DNA of 9,125 bases from NCBI GenBank assembly GCA_937915285.1, contig CALDNG010000436.1, forward strand, positions 1 through 9,125, written 5' to 3'. The stretch is from an uncultured Desulfomonile sp. (GTDB taxonomy: Bacteria > Desulfobacterota > Desulfomonilia > Desulfomonilales > Desulfomonilaceae). Under the pieces are notes generated by a model that saw only the letters and a program-made list of their open reading frames with translations, searched no databases and had not been told where the DNA came from. Shown here in pieces: positions 1 to 6,626 of this stretch. The position numbers and the translations under genes were made by a program. Positions within the stretch are counted from its first letter, which is position 1, and each line of letters starts with the position of its first letter.

Positions 1-553
1 AAGGAAGCCAACCGCTTATCGAGTCAACCTCGTACCCACCCTGTTGGCAGGTCACCCGGCGGGAAGCTTTCCCCTGCAAATGGATGACGTGGTTTACGTG
101 CCCACAATGAGCCGCCCAAGGATATTCGTGTTTGGCGAGGTAAAAACGCCCGGAGCCTATGAAGTGGCGGATGTCGCTACCATCACTCAGGTCATATCTA
201 TGGCCGGTGGACTGCTTGATACAGCATGCAGGAAGTCCCTTCTCGTAATCAGAAAACAATGCGATAAAGGTCCGCCAGCCATGCTCGTCGACCTGAACAA
301 TACCCTCAGATCCGGAGGCGTGAACGAATACACCCTCGCCGCTGGTGATGTGCTCTACGTTCCCAAGAGCTGGATATCAAACGTCAACGTACTGATAGAC
401 CAATGGCTGACCAAGGGACTTTACGCCCTTTTGCCGGCCAACTCGCCATTAGATTTCTATATCGATATGTGGGAAGCCATCTTCCGGAAGAGGAAACTCG
501 ACGCCGAAATATGGAACCTGTATAATGGAGGAAGTATATCTCAAGGGTTCTGA
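1..553 (+). CDS. Wza-type polysaccharide export outer-membrane protein, SLBB domain (5' partial)
   Basis: The reading frame is open from base 2 at the window edge, giving 183 visible residues; the signal peptide and the N-terminal polysaccharide-export domain must lie upstream of the window. The clearest element is an SLBB repeat: IFVFGEVKTPGAYEV, then a helix ending in SMAGG, and a closing 'AAGDVLYVPKS' strand. The segment before it, ending 'DDVVYVP', looks like the end of a preceding SLBB or export domain. After the SLBB comes a tail with a hydrophobic stretch (LIDQWLTKGLYALLP), the position where Wza proteins carry the helix that crosses the outer membrane. By family knowledge such proteins form the outer-membrane exit channel for capsule or exopolysaccharide and pair with a Wzc-type inner-membrane partner, which is encoded further along this window. 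The last eight or nine codons overlap a transposase remnant in another frame, so the native C-terminus may have been replaced. Family assignment is firm; exact substrate is unknown. Confidence 0.85.
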   Translation, partial: RKPTAYRVNLVPTLLAGHPAGSFPLQMDDVVYVPTMSRPRIFVFGEVKTPGAYEVADVATITQVISMAGGLLDTACRKSLLVIRKQCDKGPPAMLVDLNNTLRSGGVNEYTLAAGDVLYVPKSWISNVNVLIDQWLTKGLYALLPANSPLDFYIDMWEAIFRKRKLDAEIWNLYNGGSISQGF

Positions 554-800
554 TGCCTTGACGGAAGCACGAAAAGAGTTGGAAGTCCATATAGAGCTCT
601 AGTATCTGGAACGACGACATCTTGGGCTTGACTCAAGAACCCCGTATGAGGTCCATTGGAGTATCCTTAACGAAGTCAAGGTAGCAGCATGGCGAATACG
701 CTTGTCACATGACATTCTCGCCGGTAGAAACAGGACGATGGGACTGCTGCCTACGCACATGGAGCAATTAGAAAAAGTGGGCATAAAATTCTCTCTCTAG
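525..800 (+). pseudogene. IS3-type (rve/DDE) transposase C-terminal remnant with in-frame TAG
   Basis: Frame 525-800 reads MEEVYLKGSDALTEARKELE..., then TAG at 600-602, then YLERRHLGLDSRTPYEVH, and stays open to TAG 798-800. This matches the last part of IS3-family OrfB transposases, where a 'KYEEVYLK...EAR..L...I.FYN.RRPHQALGYRTPAEV' block follows the catalytic glutamate. Only sequence downstream of that glutamate is present, so the DDE triad is missing and the protein cannot be active. The in-frame amber codon falls just before the RRPH-like block. The end of the element (from about residue 56 onward) is not recognisable and may be IS tail or host sequence. The remnant begins inside the 3' end of the Wza-like gene in a different frame, which indicates an old insertion or deletion junction there. 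No terminal inverted repeats or target duplication could be identified. Confidence 0.7.
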
Positions 801-809
801 AAATCTCAG

Positions 810-860
810 GCGCATGACACCCCCGCATTCACCGGCCTATCCGGGCCAAGTGTCATGCGC
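810..860. repeat. Perfect 11-bp inverted repeat around a 29-nt loop
   Basis: GCGCATGACAC at 810-820 is exactly complementary to GTGTCATGCGC at 850-860. The loop contains a further short dyad (CCGG cctat CCGG), so a branched hairpin could form. There is no T-tract after the right arm, so it does not look like a standard intrinsic terminator. It lies ten bases past the end of the transposase remnant reading frame. It may be an RNA structure, a protein-binding site or leftover mobile-element DNA; the sequence alone does not decide. Confidence 0.6.
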
Positions 861-950
861 TCTGCCTCCTCTCCTCTCACACCCTAGGAATCCACTTAAA
901 TTGATATGTCTTCTTGGAGCCTTGTTTTCAAACCACCTGACAAATAAGAA

Positions 951-979
951 TTGGACTAAATTGTTCGAAATGATAAGAT
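951..979 (+). promoter_or_regulatory. Candidate sigma70-type promoter for the STAS gene
   Basis: TTGGAC at 951-956 and TAAGAT at 974-979 are separated by 17 bases, the ideal spacing. Each hexamer departs from consensus at a couple of positions. It lies about 90 bases upstream of the STAS gene start, so a 5' leader of roughly 80 bases is implied. It was found by eye; no transcript evidence exists here. Confidence 0.4.
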
Positions 980-1043
980 GAAATGAGGAGTAGAGTGTGG
1001 CTGACTCACTGTCTTGTTCACAGATAAGGTGCAGAGGCGACCA

Positions 1044-1060
1044 TTGACTATGGTTGTCAA
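1044..1060. promoter_or_regulatory. Short dyad TTGAC-N7-GTCAA just upstream of the STAS gene
   Basis: TTGAC at 1044-1048 and GTCAA at 1056-1060 form a 5-bp inverted repeat with a 7-base centre. It abuts the ribosome binding site (AAGGGG, 1059-1064), so a bound protein or a small RNA hairpin here could affect translation or transcription of the STAS gene. A 5-bp dyad can occur by chance; this is a weak call. Confidence 0.2.
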
Positions 1061-1069
1061 GGGGATGAG

Positions 1070-1408
1070 ATGGAATTCAACCTTAAACAGATTGACGACA
1101 TAACATTTGCCAAGGTGAGTGAAGAATCCATAAGGGCGGACAATGCCGCCGAGTTTCGAACATGTCTTCTTGATCTTATAAAACCTGGGGCGAAGATTGT
1201 TCTGGACATGGGGAGCCTGAAATTCATGGACAGCTCCGGAATAGGAGCGCTGTTGTCATTTGTCAGAAAGTCGGAAAACCCTAAGGAGACTTTTCGGTTA
1301 TGTAATGTCACCAGGCAGGTTCAGAATCTGTTTGATCTGGTGAGAGTTAACAGATTTCTGCAGGTTTATGAAAATTGCGATGAAGCTCTGGGTTCATTCC
1401 ACAAATAG
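1070..1408 (+). CDS. Single-domain STAS protein, anti-sigma factor antagonist type
   Basis: This 112-residue protein is the length of a lone STAS domain of the SpoIIAA/RsbV/SypA type. The core is visible: an N-terminal beta strand (ITFAKVSEESI), a helix, the strand IVLDMGSLKFMDSSG, a helix (IGALLSFVRKS) and the late strand TFRLCNVTRQVQNLFDL. The DSSG motif at residues 54-57 includes the serine (S55 by comparison with RsbV) that partner kinases phosphorylate to switch binding to an anti-sigma or other partner. The start is ATG with a good AAGGGG ribosome binding site about six bases upstream. It is flanked by the export gene remnant region on one side and the polysaccharide operon on the other. 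In Vibrio fischeri a similar lone STAS protein, SypA, controls a polysaccharide cluster, so a regulatory role over this locus is a reasonable inference. No partner kinase or phosphatase gene is visible in the window. Confidence 0.88.
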   Translation: MEFNLKQIDDITFAKVSEESIRADNAAEFRTCLLDLIKPGAKIVLDMGSLKFMDSSGIGALLSFVRKSENPKETFRLCNVTRQVQNLFDLVRVNRFLQVYENCDEALGSFHK

Positions 1409-1665
1409 TTTATTTAGATTTGAAAGCAATGATCAATGCATCTCACCAGGCTCTATCCCGATCAGTTTTTGCATCCGGCGTTCAGGATTTAAGAATGAAG
1501 GGGTGAACAAGGCTACCCCGTCATAAGATCTTTTACAATGATGCGATCCCAGAATCACATGCCGGTAATTCCCCAAACTCTGGAAATGCTCCAAAAACAG
1601 TCACATACGTTGGGATTACTCTACCTGGACAACGCTGCCAGAAAAGAGCGTGAGGAGATGGACTC
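1409..1665. other. 257-base gap between the STAS gene and the operon
   Basis: Apart from the possible short ORF at 1538-1669, this gap shows little. GGGGT at 1500-1504 and ACCCC at 1515-1519 could form a 5-bp stem with a 10-base loop, but no T-tract follows. TTGCAT at 1469-1474 and AAGAAT at 1491-1496, 16 bases apart, make a weak promoter candidate for the downstream operon. No clear terminator for the STAS gene is seen, so read-through into the operon is possible. Confidence 0.3.
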
Positions 1666-1669
1666 ATGA
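1538..1669 (+). CDS. Possible small protein or gene remnant, overlapping the next gene start (ATGA)
   Basis: ATG at 1538 (or the adjacent ATG at 1541) opens a frame of 43 or 42 residues beginning MMRSQNHMPVIPQTLEML and ending KEREEMDS, with TGA at 1667-1669. The stop overlaps the ATG of the nucleotidyltransferase-like gene by four bases, the arrangement typical of translational coupling. The frame is open further upstream to a TGA at 1496-1498, so it could also be the tail of a decayed longer gene. No convincing ribosome binding site precedes 1538, which weakens the case. The segment 'TLGLLYLD' faintly recalls the first strand of GGDEF domains, but no catalytic motif follows and I do not assign that family. 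Function unknown. Confidence 0.3.
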   Translation: MMRSQNHMPVIPQTLEMLQKQSHTLGLLYLDNAARKEREEMDS

Positions 1670-2739
1670 CTGTTTCATACACCAGGGATGGTTCAGAGGA
1701 GTTCAATCATCGACTCAATGACGCATTGACAAGAATAGCTGATCGGGTCGAAAGCGACATGGGTCCCAACCTGGTTTCATTAATCCTTGGTGGTGGTTAT
1801 GGTCGAGGAGAAGGTGGAATCGTAATCAGGGATGGTAAGGAATTCCCCTACAATGATCTGGACTTCACCCTGGTGGTAGAGGATAAATCGTCTGTCCCGT
1901 TTGAAAGGCTCAAAGCGGTGAGCGATGAATTTGCCGGAGAGCTTGGTATTCACGTTGATTTCAGCAGGCCCCTGACCGTCAGGGACATACGGAACTGGCC
2001 TCGCTGGATGATGTGGCATGATCTTGTCAACGGTCATTTTGCACTAAAAGGACCGCCTGATCTCTTGACCAAGAATGCGCCGGCTGACCTGCTTGCGCCT
2101 CTCCCGGTGATAGAGGCTACCCGACTCCTGCTAAATCGCGGCGCCGGCGTCCTGTGGTCACTTCGGGTAGCCAGAGGCCTGGAGAAAGAGCCTGACGCGG
2201 ATTTCGTTCGGCGGAACTACTACAAATGCGCCCTTGCGCTTGGAGACTCTCTGCTGATCGCATTCGGCAAATATACCACCAGGTATTATGGCAGGGACAT
2301 GTTGCTTGCGGGGTTGGCAAAATCTGAATCTGACGTTGAAAAACTTCATTTGGGGGATTTATACGACGAGGCCTTGAGATTCAAATTCCGTCCGGATGCC
2401 GTATCCGGGGAGTCAAAATCCGAGACACAGATCCTGAGACTTTCGGAAACATGGGGTAAGGTGTTCCTCCTGGTGGAGACTGTTCGTACCAAGGTGAGCT
2501 GGCGATCTCTGGATGAATATGTAGCCTGGCACGGAATTAGGGAGCAGGATCAACATACTCTGAAGTTATTTCTGCGTAATCTGGTCCGAAATCTTGGAAT
2601 GGGTAGACTCAGTCTAAAATATCCCCGTGAGCAATTATATAGACAATTGCCAGTATTGCTTGGCCTAGTTAAAAGGGCTTCTGCCAACTGGCCTGAGGAA
2701 TCTCTGACGTTTCTGCAGACTTGGGATAGGTTCAATTAA
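1666..2739 (+). CDS. Pol-beta-fold nucleotidyltransferase-like protein
   Basis: This 357-residue protein has the signature of the DNA polymerase beta-like nucleotidyltransferase fold. The loop GGGYGRGEG (42-50) is followed by NDLDFTLVV, giving D64-x-D66, and a third acidic strand HVDFS supplies D98; these would be the three metal-binding aspartates, so catalysis looks possible. After about residue 120 the protein is mostly helical, with a block 'EATRLLLNRGAGVLWSL' and 'YYKCALALGDSLLIAFGKY' that may be a substrate-binding helical domain. By family knowledge the fold transfers a nucleotide to a small molecule, protein or nucleic acid; the substrate here cannot be told. The start ATG has a strong GAGGAG site eight bases upstream. 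It is directly followed, with no gap, by a kinase-like gene, and both precede polysaccharide assembly genes, so a joint role in activating or modifying a polysaccharide building block is the simplest inference. It is not a sugar-phosphate (RmlA-type) nucleotidylyltransferase. Confidence 0.7.
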   Translation: MTVSYTRDGSEEFNHRLNDALTRIADRVESDMGPNLVSLILGGGYGRGEGGIVIRDGKEFPYNDLDFTLVVEDKSSVPFERLKAVSDEFAGELGIHVDFSRPLTVRDIRNWPRWMMWHDLVNGHFALKGPPDLLTKNAPADLLAPLPVIEATRLLLNRGAGVLWSLRVARGLEKEPDADFVRRNYYKCALALGDSLLIAFGKYTTRYYGRDMLLAGLAKSESDVEKLHLGDLYDEALRFKFRPDAVSGESKSETQILRLSETWGKVFLLVETVRTKVSWRSLDEYVAWHGIREQDQHTLKLFLRNLVRNLGMGRLSLKYPREQLYRQLPVLLGLVKRASANWPEESLTFLQTWDRFN

Positions 2740-3666
2740 ATGGATAGGCTAGAACTCTCTGAATACTCGTCGGCCTTGGGACTGGAATTGGTTTCACTTG
2801 AGATCATTCAGGAGAACAAGTATTGCGTGATTTATCTGGGCAATACGAATTCAGGCAAATGCATAGTGAAAAAATACAGGGGTGAAGATCCTGCCCTTGT
2901 TCGGATTGAGGCTGAGGCTTTGGCTTTTTATCATGAACTGGCAAAGGATGATGAATTGCTCATTGATTCGAGGTCGCCAATCCTGAATGAGGAAAAGAAC
3001 ATCCTGTGCATAGGATTTGTAGAGGGAGAGCGGTTCAGTGATTTCATTTGCAGCGCCAGGAGAGACCCAGCCCTCCAGGCGAGGGCATTTCACCACATGC
3101 GTACTCTCGGGAAATTGCTAAGGACCATCTACGAACAGACCAAACAGCCCAAAAAAGAAACTGATCCTCTCATCTTCGAGTATTTTGATTACAGTTCGAG
3201 GCGCCTGGAAGAGAATAAATGGTTTGGCTCGGCCTTTTTCAAAGGTTATCAAAAGTCCGCTGAGAAAATATCAGACAAATTCCGTCAGGAAAAAATAACC
3301 CCTTCTTTTGTTCACGGCGACCTGGTGTTCAAGAACATTCATGTAAATGAAAAGAGATTGGGGCTGATTGATTTTGCTAACGCAATCTATTTGAGTCACC
3401 CTCTCAATGATATTTACAACTTGAAAATAGCTTTGGCAAACATGGTCCTTAAAAAGCGGTTCAAGTCCGAGTTGATGTCAAACTTTTTTCAGGGATTCGG
3501 ATCGGTTGAATTCCCCGAAATAGCCCACGAGTTCTATTTTGAATATCAGCGAAGACGCTGGTTGATGCTGAAACTTTCCTGGTTCCATGTAAAGGAGTGG
3601 TTACAGGGTTTCAGAGCGCTGGCGACTTTTGCCAAGCCTTATCGGTACAAGGTTCAACCGCTATGA
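2740..3666 (+). CDS. APH/Bud32-like small-molecule or sugar kinase
   Basis: This 308-residue protein carries the motifs of the protein-kinase-like fold used by aminoglycoside phosphotransferases, choline kinases and Bud32/WaaP-type kinases. Residues 41-46 (CIVKKY) provide the ATP-binding lysine. RIEAEAL at 55-61 offers the helix-C glutamate. The catalytic loop is VHGDLVFKNIHVN, with D194 as the likely base and N199 for metal. LIDFAN supplies the metal-binding D211. All key residues are present, so it should be active. Its ATG follows the stop codon of the nucleotidyltransferase-like gene immediately, and its own TGA overlaps the next ATG by four bases, so the three genes are very likely co-translated. 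The acceptor could be choline, ethanolamine, a sugar or a lipid-linked intermediate; none can be chosen from sequence. No signal peptide or membrane segment is seen, so it acts in the cytoplasm. Confidence 0.72.
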   Translation: MDRLELSEYSSALGLELVSLEIIQENKYCVIYLGNTNSGKCIVKKYRGEDPALVRIEAEALAFYHELAKDDELLIDSRSPILNEEKNILCIGFVEGERFSDFICSARRDPALQARAFHHMRTLGKLLRTIYEQTKQPKKETDPLIFEYFDYSSRRLEENKWFGSAFFKGYQKSAEKISDKFRQEKITPSFVHGDLVFKNIHVNEKRLGLIDFANAIYLSHPLNDIYNLKIALANMVLKKRFKSELMSNFFQGFGSVEFPEIAHEFYFEYQRRRWLMLKLSWFHVKEWLQGFRALATFAKPYRYKVQPL

Positions 3667-5024
3667 CTGTAGCCTCTCTCCTGGGGATTTTGACCTTTCT
3701 GGTGGGTGTGCCCTCCGTATTCCTCACACTCTTTTCACTGCCCAAACTGAAGAATCCCCTTCTGGCATTGATGGCATTCAGTACTTGTTACGTCAAAAAA
3801 CCCTTTTATCAGGAAATATTCTTCGTAGCATACAGGGGAGTAGACCGGGGATTCGGTGTCACGGTGGCAGACCTGCTTTTTTTTGGTTTTTTTGTTTGGA
3901 TAATATTTGGTGGCTCCAAGGAAAAAATCATTTGGGCTCCTTTCAATTCCCTTTGGTGGTTGGCGCTGATAATTGTTTCAATTCTGTCTCTGGTCAGCTC
4001 ACCGGTGGCTTATTACGGCCTGTTCACATTACACAAATTCGTAAGGGGCTACGTCCTCTACTGGGTAATAGTCAATCTGGTTCGCGACAGGGAGGCCTTG
4101 AAATATGTAATTTACGGTTTGACGGCGGCAGTTCTTTTTCAGACAGCGGTCGTCATCTGGGCAAAGTATGTCACGCACACGGTTGTTAACCGATCTTTGG
4201 GGCTGTTTCCGCATCCTAACACCCTGGCTATGTATGTGGACCTGATAATCCCCATGCTATTGGCTCTGGTCCTCTCTGACGGATTCACCGGGCAATGGAA
4301 AAAACTGGCTTCGATTGCCATACTGGGTGGTCTGGTTTGCGTCATCTTCACCAAATCTCGAGCCGCCCTCATAATAGCCGGCGCGGCTCTAGGCGGAGCG
4401 ACTTTTTTGTCAATCATCCTGAAGCCTACCGGTAAAAAAATTGCGCTTGCGATGGTAGGTTTTCTGCTGGTAGACATCATAGGACTGATGGCGGCCCCCA
4501 AAATTATTGAACGATTTCAAAAGGCTCCAGAGGCTTCTGAATTGACCCGCAAATACTTCAATCATGCTGCCCACGCAATGGCCAATGATCATCTGTTCGG
4601 AACCGGGTTGAACTCATATTCCTGGACTTTGGCAAATACTGAATATTATTGGTTTGTTTACGCGGAAGAAAGGGATTCTCTCGCTGATGAGGAAGAATTT
4701 AAGGAAACAAAAATGGGGCAGAGCCGCCTTGGAACCGCTCACCATATTTATTACCTTTTTGCCGCGGAAACAGGATGGCCGGGAATGATCGTCTTCATCA
4801 TTTTTTTAGCGTCATATTACTTTCACAATGTTATTCTACTCTTTCAATCCAGGGACCCGTTCTACCAGTCCGTCCTGCTAGGATTGCTGGTCGGTTTTTC
4901 TACCCTGCATCTCCAAGGTCTACTGGAATGGATTTTCCGTCAAACCCAGGTCTTTTTTCTTTTCTGTCTTTTGTCAGGGCTCATGGTAGCCACTGGAAGA
5001 ATCATGAAAGAAGCAAAGAGCTAG
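3663..5024 (+). CDS. O-antigen ligase/polymerase family membrane protein (Wzy/WaaL type)
   Basis: This is a 453-residue polytopic inner-membrane protein with about ten to twelve hydrophobic segments. Family features are the block RSLGLFPHPNTLAMY (177-191), TKSRAALIIAG (230-240), and a large periplasmic loop at about 283-360 containing GTGLNSY (313-319) and ending in AHHIYYLFAAETGWPG. The histidines at 360/361 sit where O-antigen ligases have their essential histidine. Such enzymes join lipid-linked glycans, either polymerising repeat units (Wzy) or attaching the chain to an acceptor (WaaL); these roles cannot be separated by sequence alone. A flippase gene directly downstream favours a Wzy-like polymerase. 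I chose ATG 3663 because it overlaps the kinase stop as ATGA; a GTG at 3597 in the same frame would add 22 non-hydrophobic residues that lie wholly within the kinase gene. An 8-T and a 7-T run occur at 3877-3893 within a membrane segment. Confidence 0.85.
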   Translation: MTVASLLGILTFLVGVPSVFLTLFSLPKLKNPLLALMAFSTCYVKKPFYQEIFFVAYRGVDRGFGVTVADLLFFGFFVWIIFGGSKEKIIWAPFNSLWWLALIIVSILSLVSSPVAYYGLFTLHKFVRGYVLYWVIVNLVRDREALKYVIYGLTAAVLFQTAVVIWAKYVTHTVVNRSLGLFPHPNTLAMYVDLIIPMLLALVLSDGFTGQWKKLASIAILGGLVCVIFTKSRAALIIAGAALGGATFLSIILKPTGKKIALAMVGFLLVDIIGLMAAPKIIERFQKAPEASELTRKYFNHAAHAMANDHLFGTGLNSYSWTLANTEYYWFVYAEERDSLADEEEFKETKMGQSRLGTAHHIYYLFAAETGWPGMIVFIIFLASYYFHNVILLFQSRDPFYQSVLLGLLVGFSTLHLQGLLEWIFRQTQVFFLFCLLSGLMVATGRIMKEAKS

Positions 5025-5049
5025 AGATCCGGAAAATACCGAGGCAAAG

Positions 5050-6600
5050 ATGGAAAACAAGCCACAAAACAGGTCGCGCTACATCCTTTTGAATACGGTT
5101 TCGAGCTATGGACGGGATGTAGTAGATACAATCGCTTTTCTAGTGCTGATTCCATTCATTGTTAAAACTCTTGGCAATGAGGGCTTTGGTCTATGGTCAC
5201 TCATTTGGTCGTTTTTATCCATTTTTGAACTGGCAGACCTCGGATTTGCGGCCTCAGTAGTTAAATACGTTGCTGATGCAAGAGGAAAACAGGATACCCA
5301 GAGATTACGCAAGATAGTTTGTACTCTCTTTTGGATTTATGTTTTTTTGGGTTCACTGGTAATGGCCGGAATTGCTGCAAGTTTGCTCTTTTTTAACCGT
5401 ATCTTCCATATTCCTGCTGATCAGGCCGCCCTCGCAAACACGGTTTTGCTGATTCTCGGTTTCCGTTCAGCCCTGTATTTGCCTCTCGGCATGTTCAGAG
5501 GGGTTTTGGTCGGTTATCAGAAAATGACCGTAGCCAACATTTATAAGGCTGTCGCAAATGTTCTGTATCTTGTCGCTGTTCTGATTTTCCTGAGCATATC
5601 ACCGGACATCAGGGTTCTAGCGGTTGTAAATATGGTCACCGGACTGATCCCGATGTTTGCCATGATGATTCATGTGGGCAGGATTGTACCTGATTTGAGT
5701 ATCAGGCCCCGCTTCTTTGAGCGATCCTTTGTGAGGGAGTTGACTTCCTTCTCTATGTATTTTTCCTTGATCCAGATGGCTGGAATGATAGCGAGCAGGG
5801 CTGACGCACTGATTATCAAGCTGTTCCTCCCTCTGGAAATGGTCGGTATCTATTCTATTGGAATGAGGCTTTCAGACAAGGCCGCCTCCTTCTGCTCACA
5901 TCTGACTAAAACCCTTTCCCCTGTTTTTGCAGAGCTGCACGGTGCCGGAGACCGTTCAAATGCAAGATCGACCTTGTATTTGGGGTCAAAAATTACCATA
6001 GCCTTCGCCACTCCCTTCCTGCTGGGGTTGGCCATACTTTCTGAGCCGTTGATAGTGGCATGGACCGGACCGGACTTCCGGGCGGCTTCCCCGGTCTGCC
6101 AATGGCTCGTTGCTGCTGCCATGGTCGGGATTGCTCATGGCAATTCCACCAACCTGCTAAGCATGGGAGGCTATCAAAAATATGTCGCCTTCAGTATATT
6201 TGCAGGACAACTACTTAATGTCCTTTTATCTTTTATGCTTATAAAGCCGCTTGGGATAACGGGTGTTTCCATGGCGACCTTTCTGTCTGCAGTCCCCATT
6301 TACATCGGACTGATACAGGGTTTGGCCTGCAGGGCGTATGGCCAGTCATACTGGCGTTTTTATCTTGGAACGCTTGTTCCGAGCCTCATCCCTGCCCTTA
6401 TTATGTCCGCCTTTTTATTAGCGGCTTTAAGGTTTTACAACTTGACCAATCTTATTGAGGTGGCTATTTTAGAGTGTTTCGGCATAGTTATTTTTGGAGG
6501 GTCCTTCTGGCTCATAGGCTTCAAAGCCTCTGAGAGATCTTACCTTAAGAACAAGATTGGTGGAGCCTTGCTTCGCCGAAGGTCCTCCGGGAAAACCTGA
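5050..6600 (+). CDS. Wzx-type polysaccharide flippase (MOP superfamily)
   Basis: This 516-residue protein is almost entirely membrane helices, with about fourteen hydrophobic segments, as expected for oligosaccharide flippases of the polysaccharide transport (PST) family. The N-terminal block is characteristic: YILLNTVSSYGRDVVDTIAF, then IVKTLGNEGFGLWSL and LADLGFAASVVKYVA. A second half with 'LPLEMVGIYSIGMRLSD' and 'SMGGYQKYVAFSIFAGQLLN' mirrors the first, as in other family members. Its role is to move undecaprenyl-pyrophosphate-linked repeat units from the cytoplasmic to the periplasmic side, supplying the polymerase-type protein encoded 25 bases upstream. The ATG has a GAGG site five bases upstream (5041-5044). 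The C-terminus is short, basic and cytoplasmic. No damage or unusual feature was seen. Confidence 0.9.
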   Translation: MENKPQNRSRYILLNTVSSYGRDVVDTIAFLVLIPFIVKTLGNEGFGLWSLIWSFLSIFELADLGFAASVVKYVADARGKQDTQRLRKIVCTLFWIYVFLGSLVMAGIAASLLFFNRIFHIPADQAALANTVLLILGFRSALYLPLGMFRGVLVGYQKMTVANIYKAVANVLYLVAVLIFLSISPDIRVLAVVNMVTGLIPMFAMMIHVGRIVPDLSIRPRFFERSFVRELTSFSMYFSLIQMAGMIASRADALIIKLFLPLEMVGIYSIGMRLSDKAASFCSHLTKTLSPVFAELHGAGDRSNARSTLYLGSKITIAFATPFLLGLAILSEPLIVAWTGPDFRAASPVCQWLVAAAMVGIAHGNSTNLLSMGGYQKYVAFSIFAGQLLNVLLSFMLIKPLGITGVSMATFLSAVPIYIGLIQGLACRAYGQSYWRFYLGTLVPSLIPALIMSAFLLAALRFYNLTNLIEVAILECFGIVIFGGSFWLIGFKASERSYLKNKIGGALLRRRSSGKT

Positions 6601-6626
6601 CAACTTTCTTTGTTAAACATACACGT

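Noticed and set aside
600..602. TAG read as pyrrolysine in the transposase-like frame
   Set aside because: The protein lacks its catalytic part in any case and no pyrrolysine context is visible. Decay is the simpler explanation.
1500..1519. GGGGT/ACCCC hairpin as a terminator after the STAS gene
   Set aside because: The stem is only 5 bp with a 10-base loop, lies about 90 bases past the stop and is not followed directly by a T-tract.
3597..3662. GTG at 3597 as the start of the polymerase/ligase gene
   Set aside because: It would add 22 residues without membrane character, all inside the kinase gene. ATG 3663 gives a hydrophobic N-terminus and the usual four-base overlap.
3629..4189. A 186-codon plus-strand frame overlapping the kinase end and the polymerase start
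   Set aside because: It lies out of frame inside two well-supported genes and has no family features and an irregular composition.
4139..4501. A 120-codon minus-strand frame
   Set aside because: It is opposite to the conserved membrane segments of the polymerase/ligase gene and shows nothing of its own.
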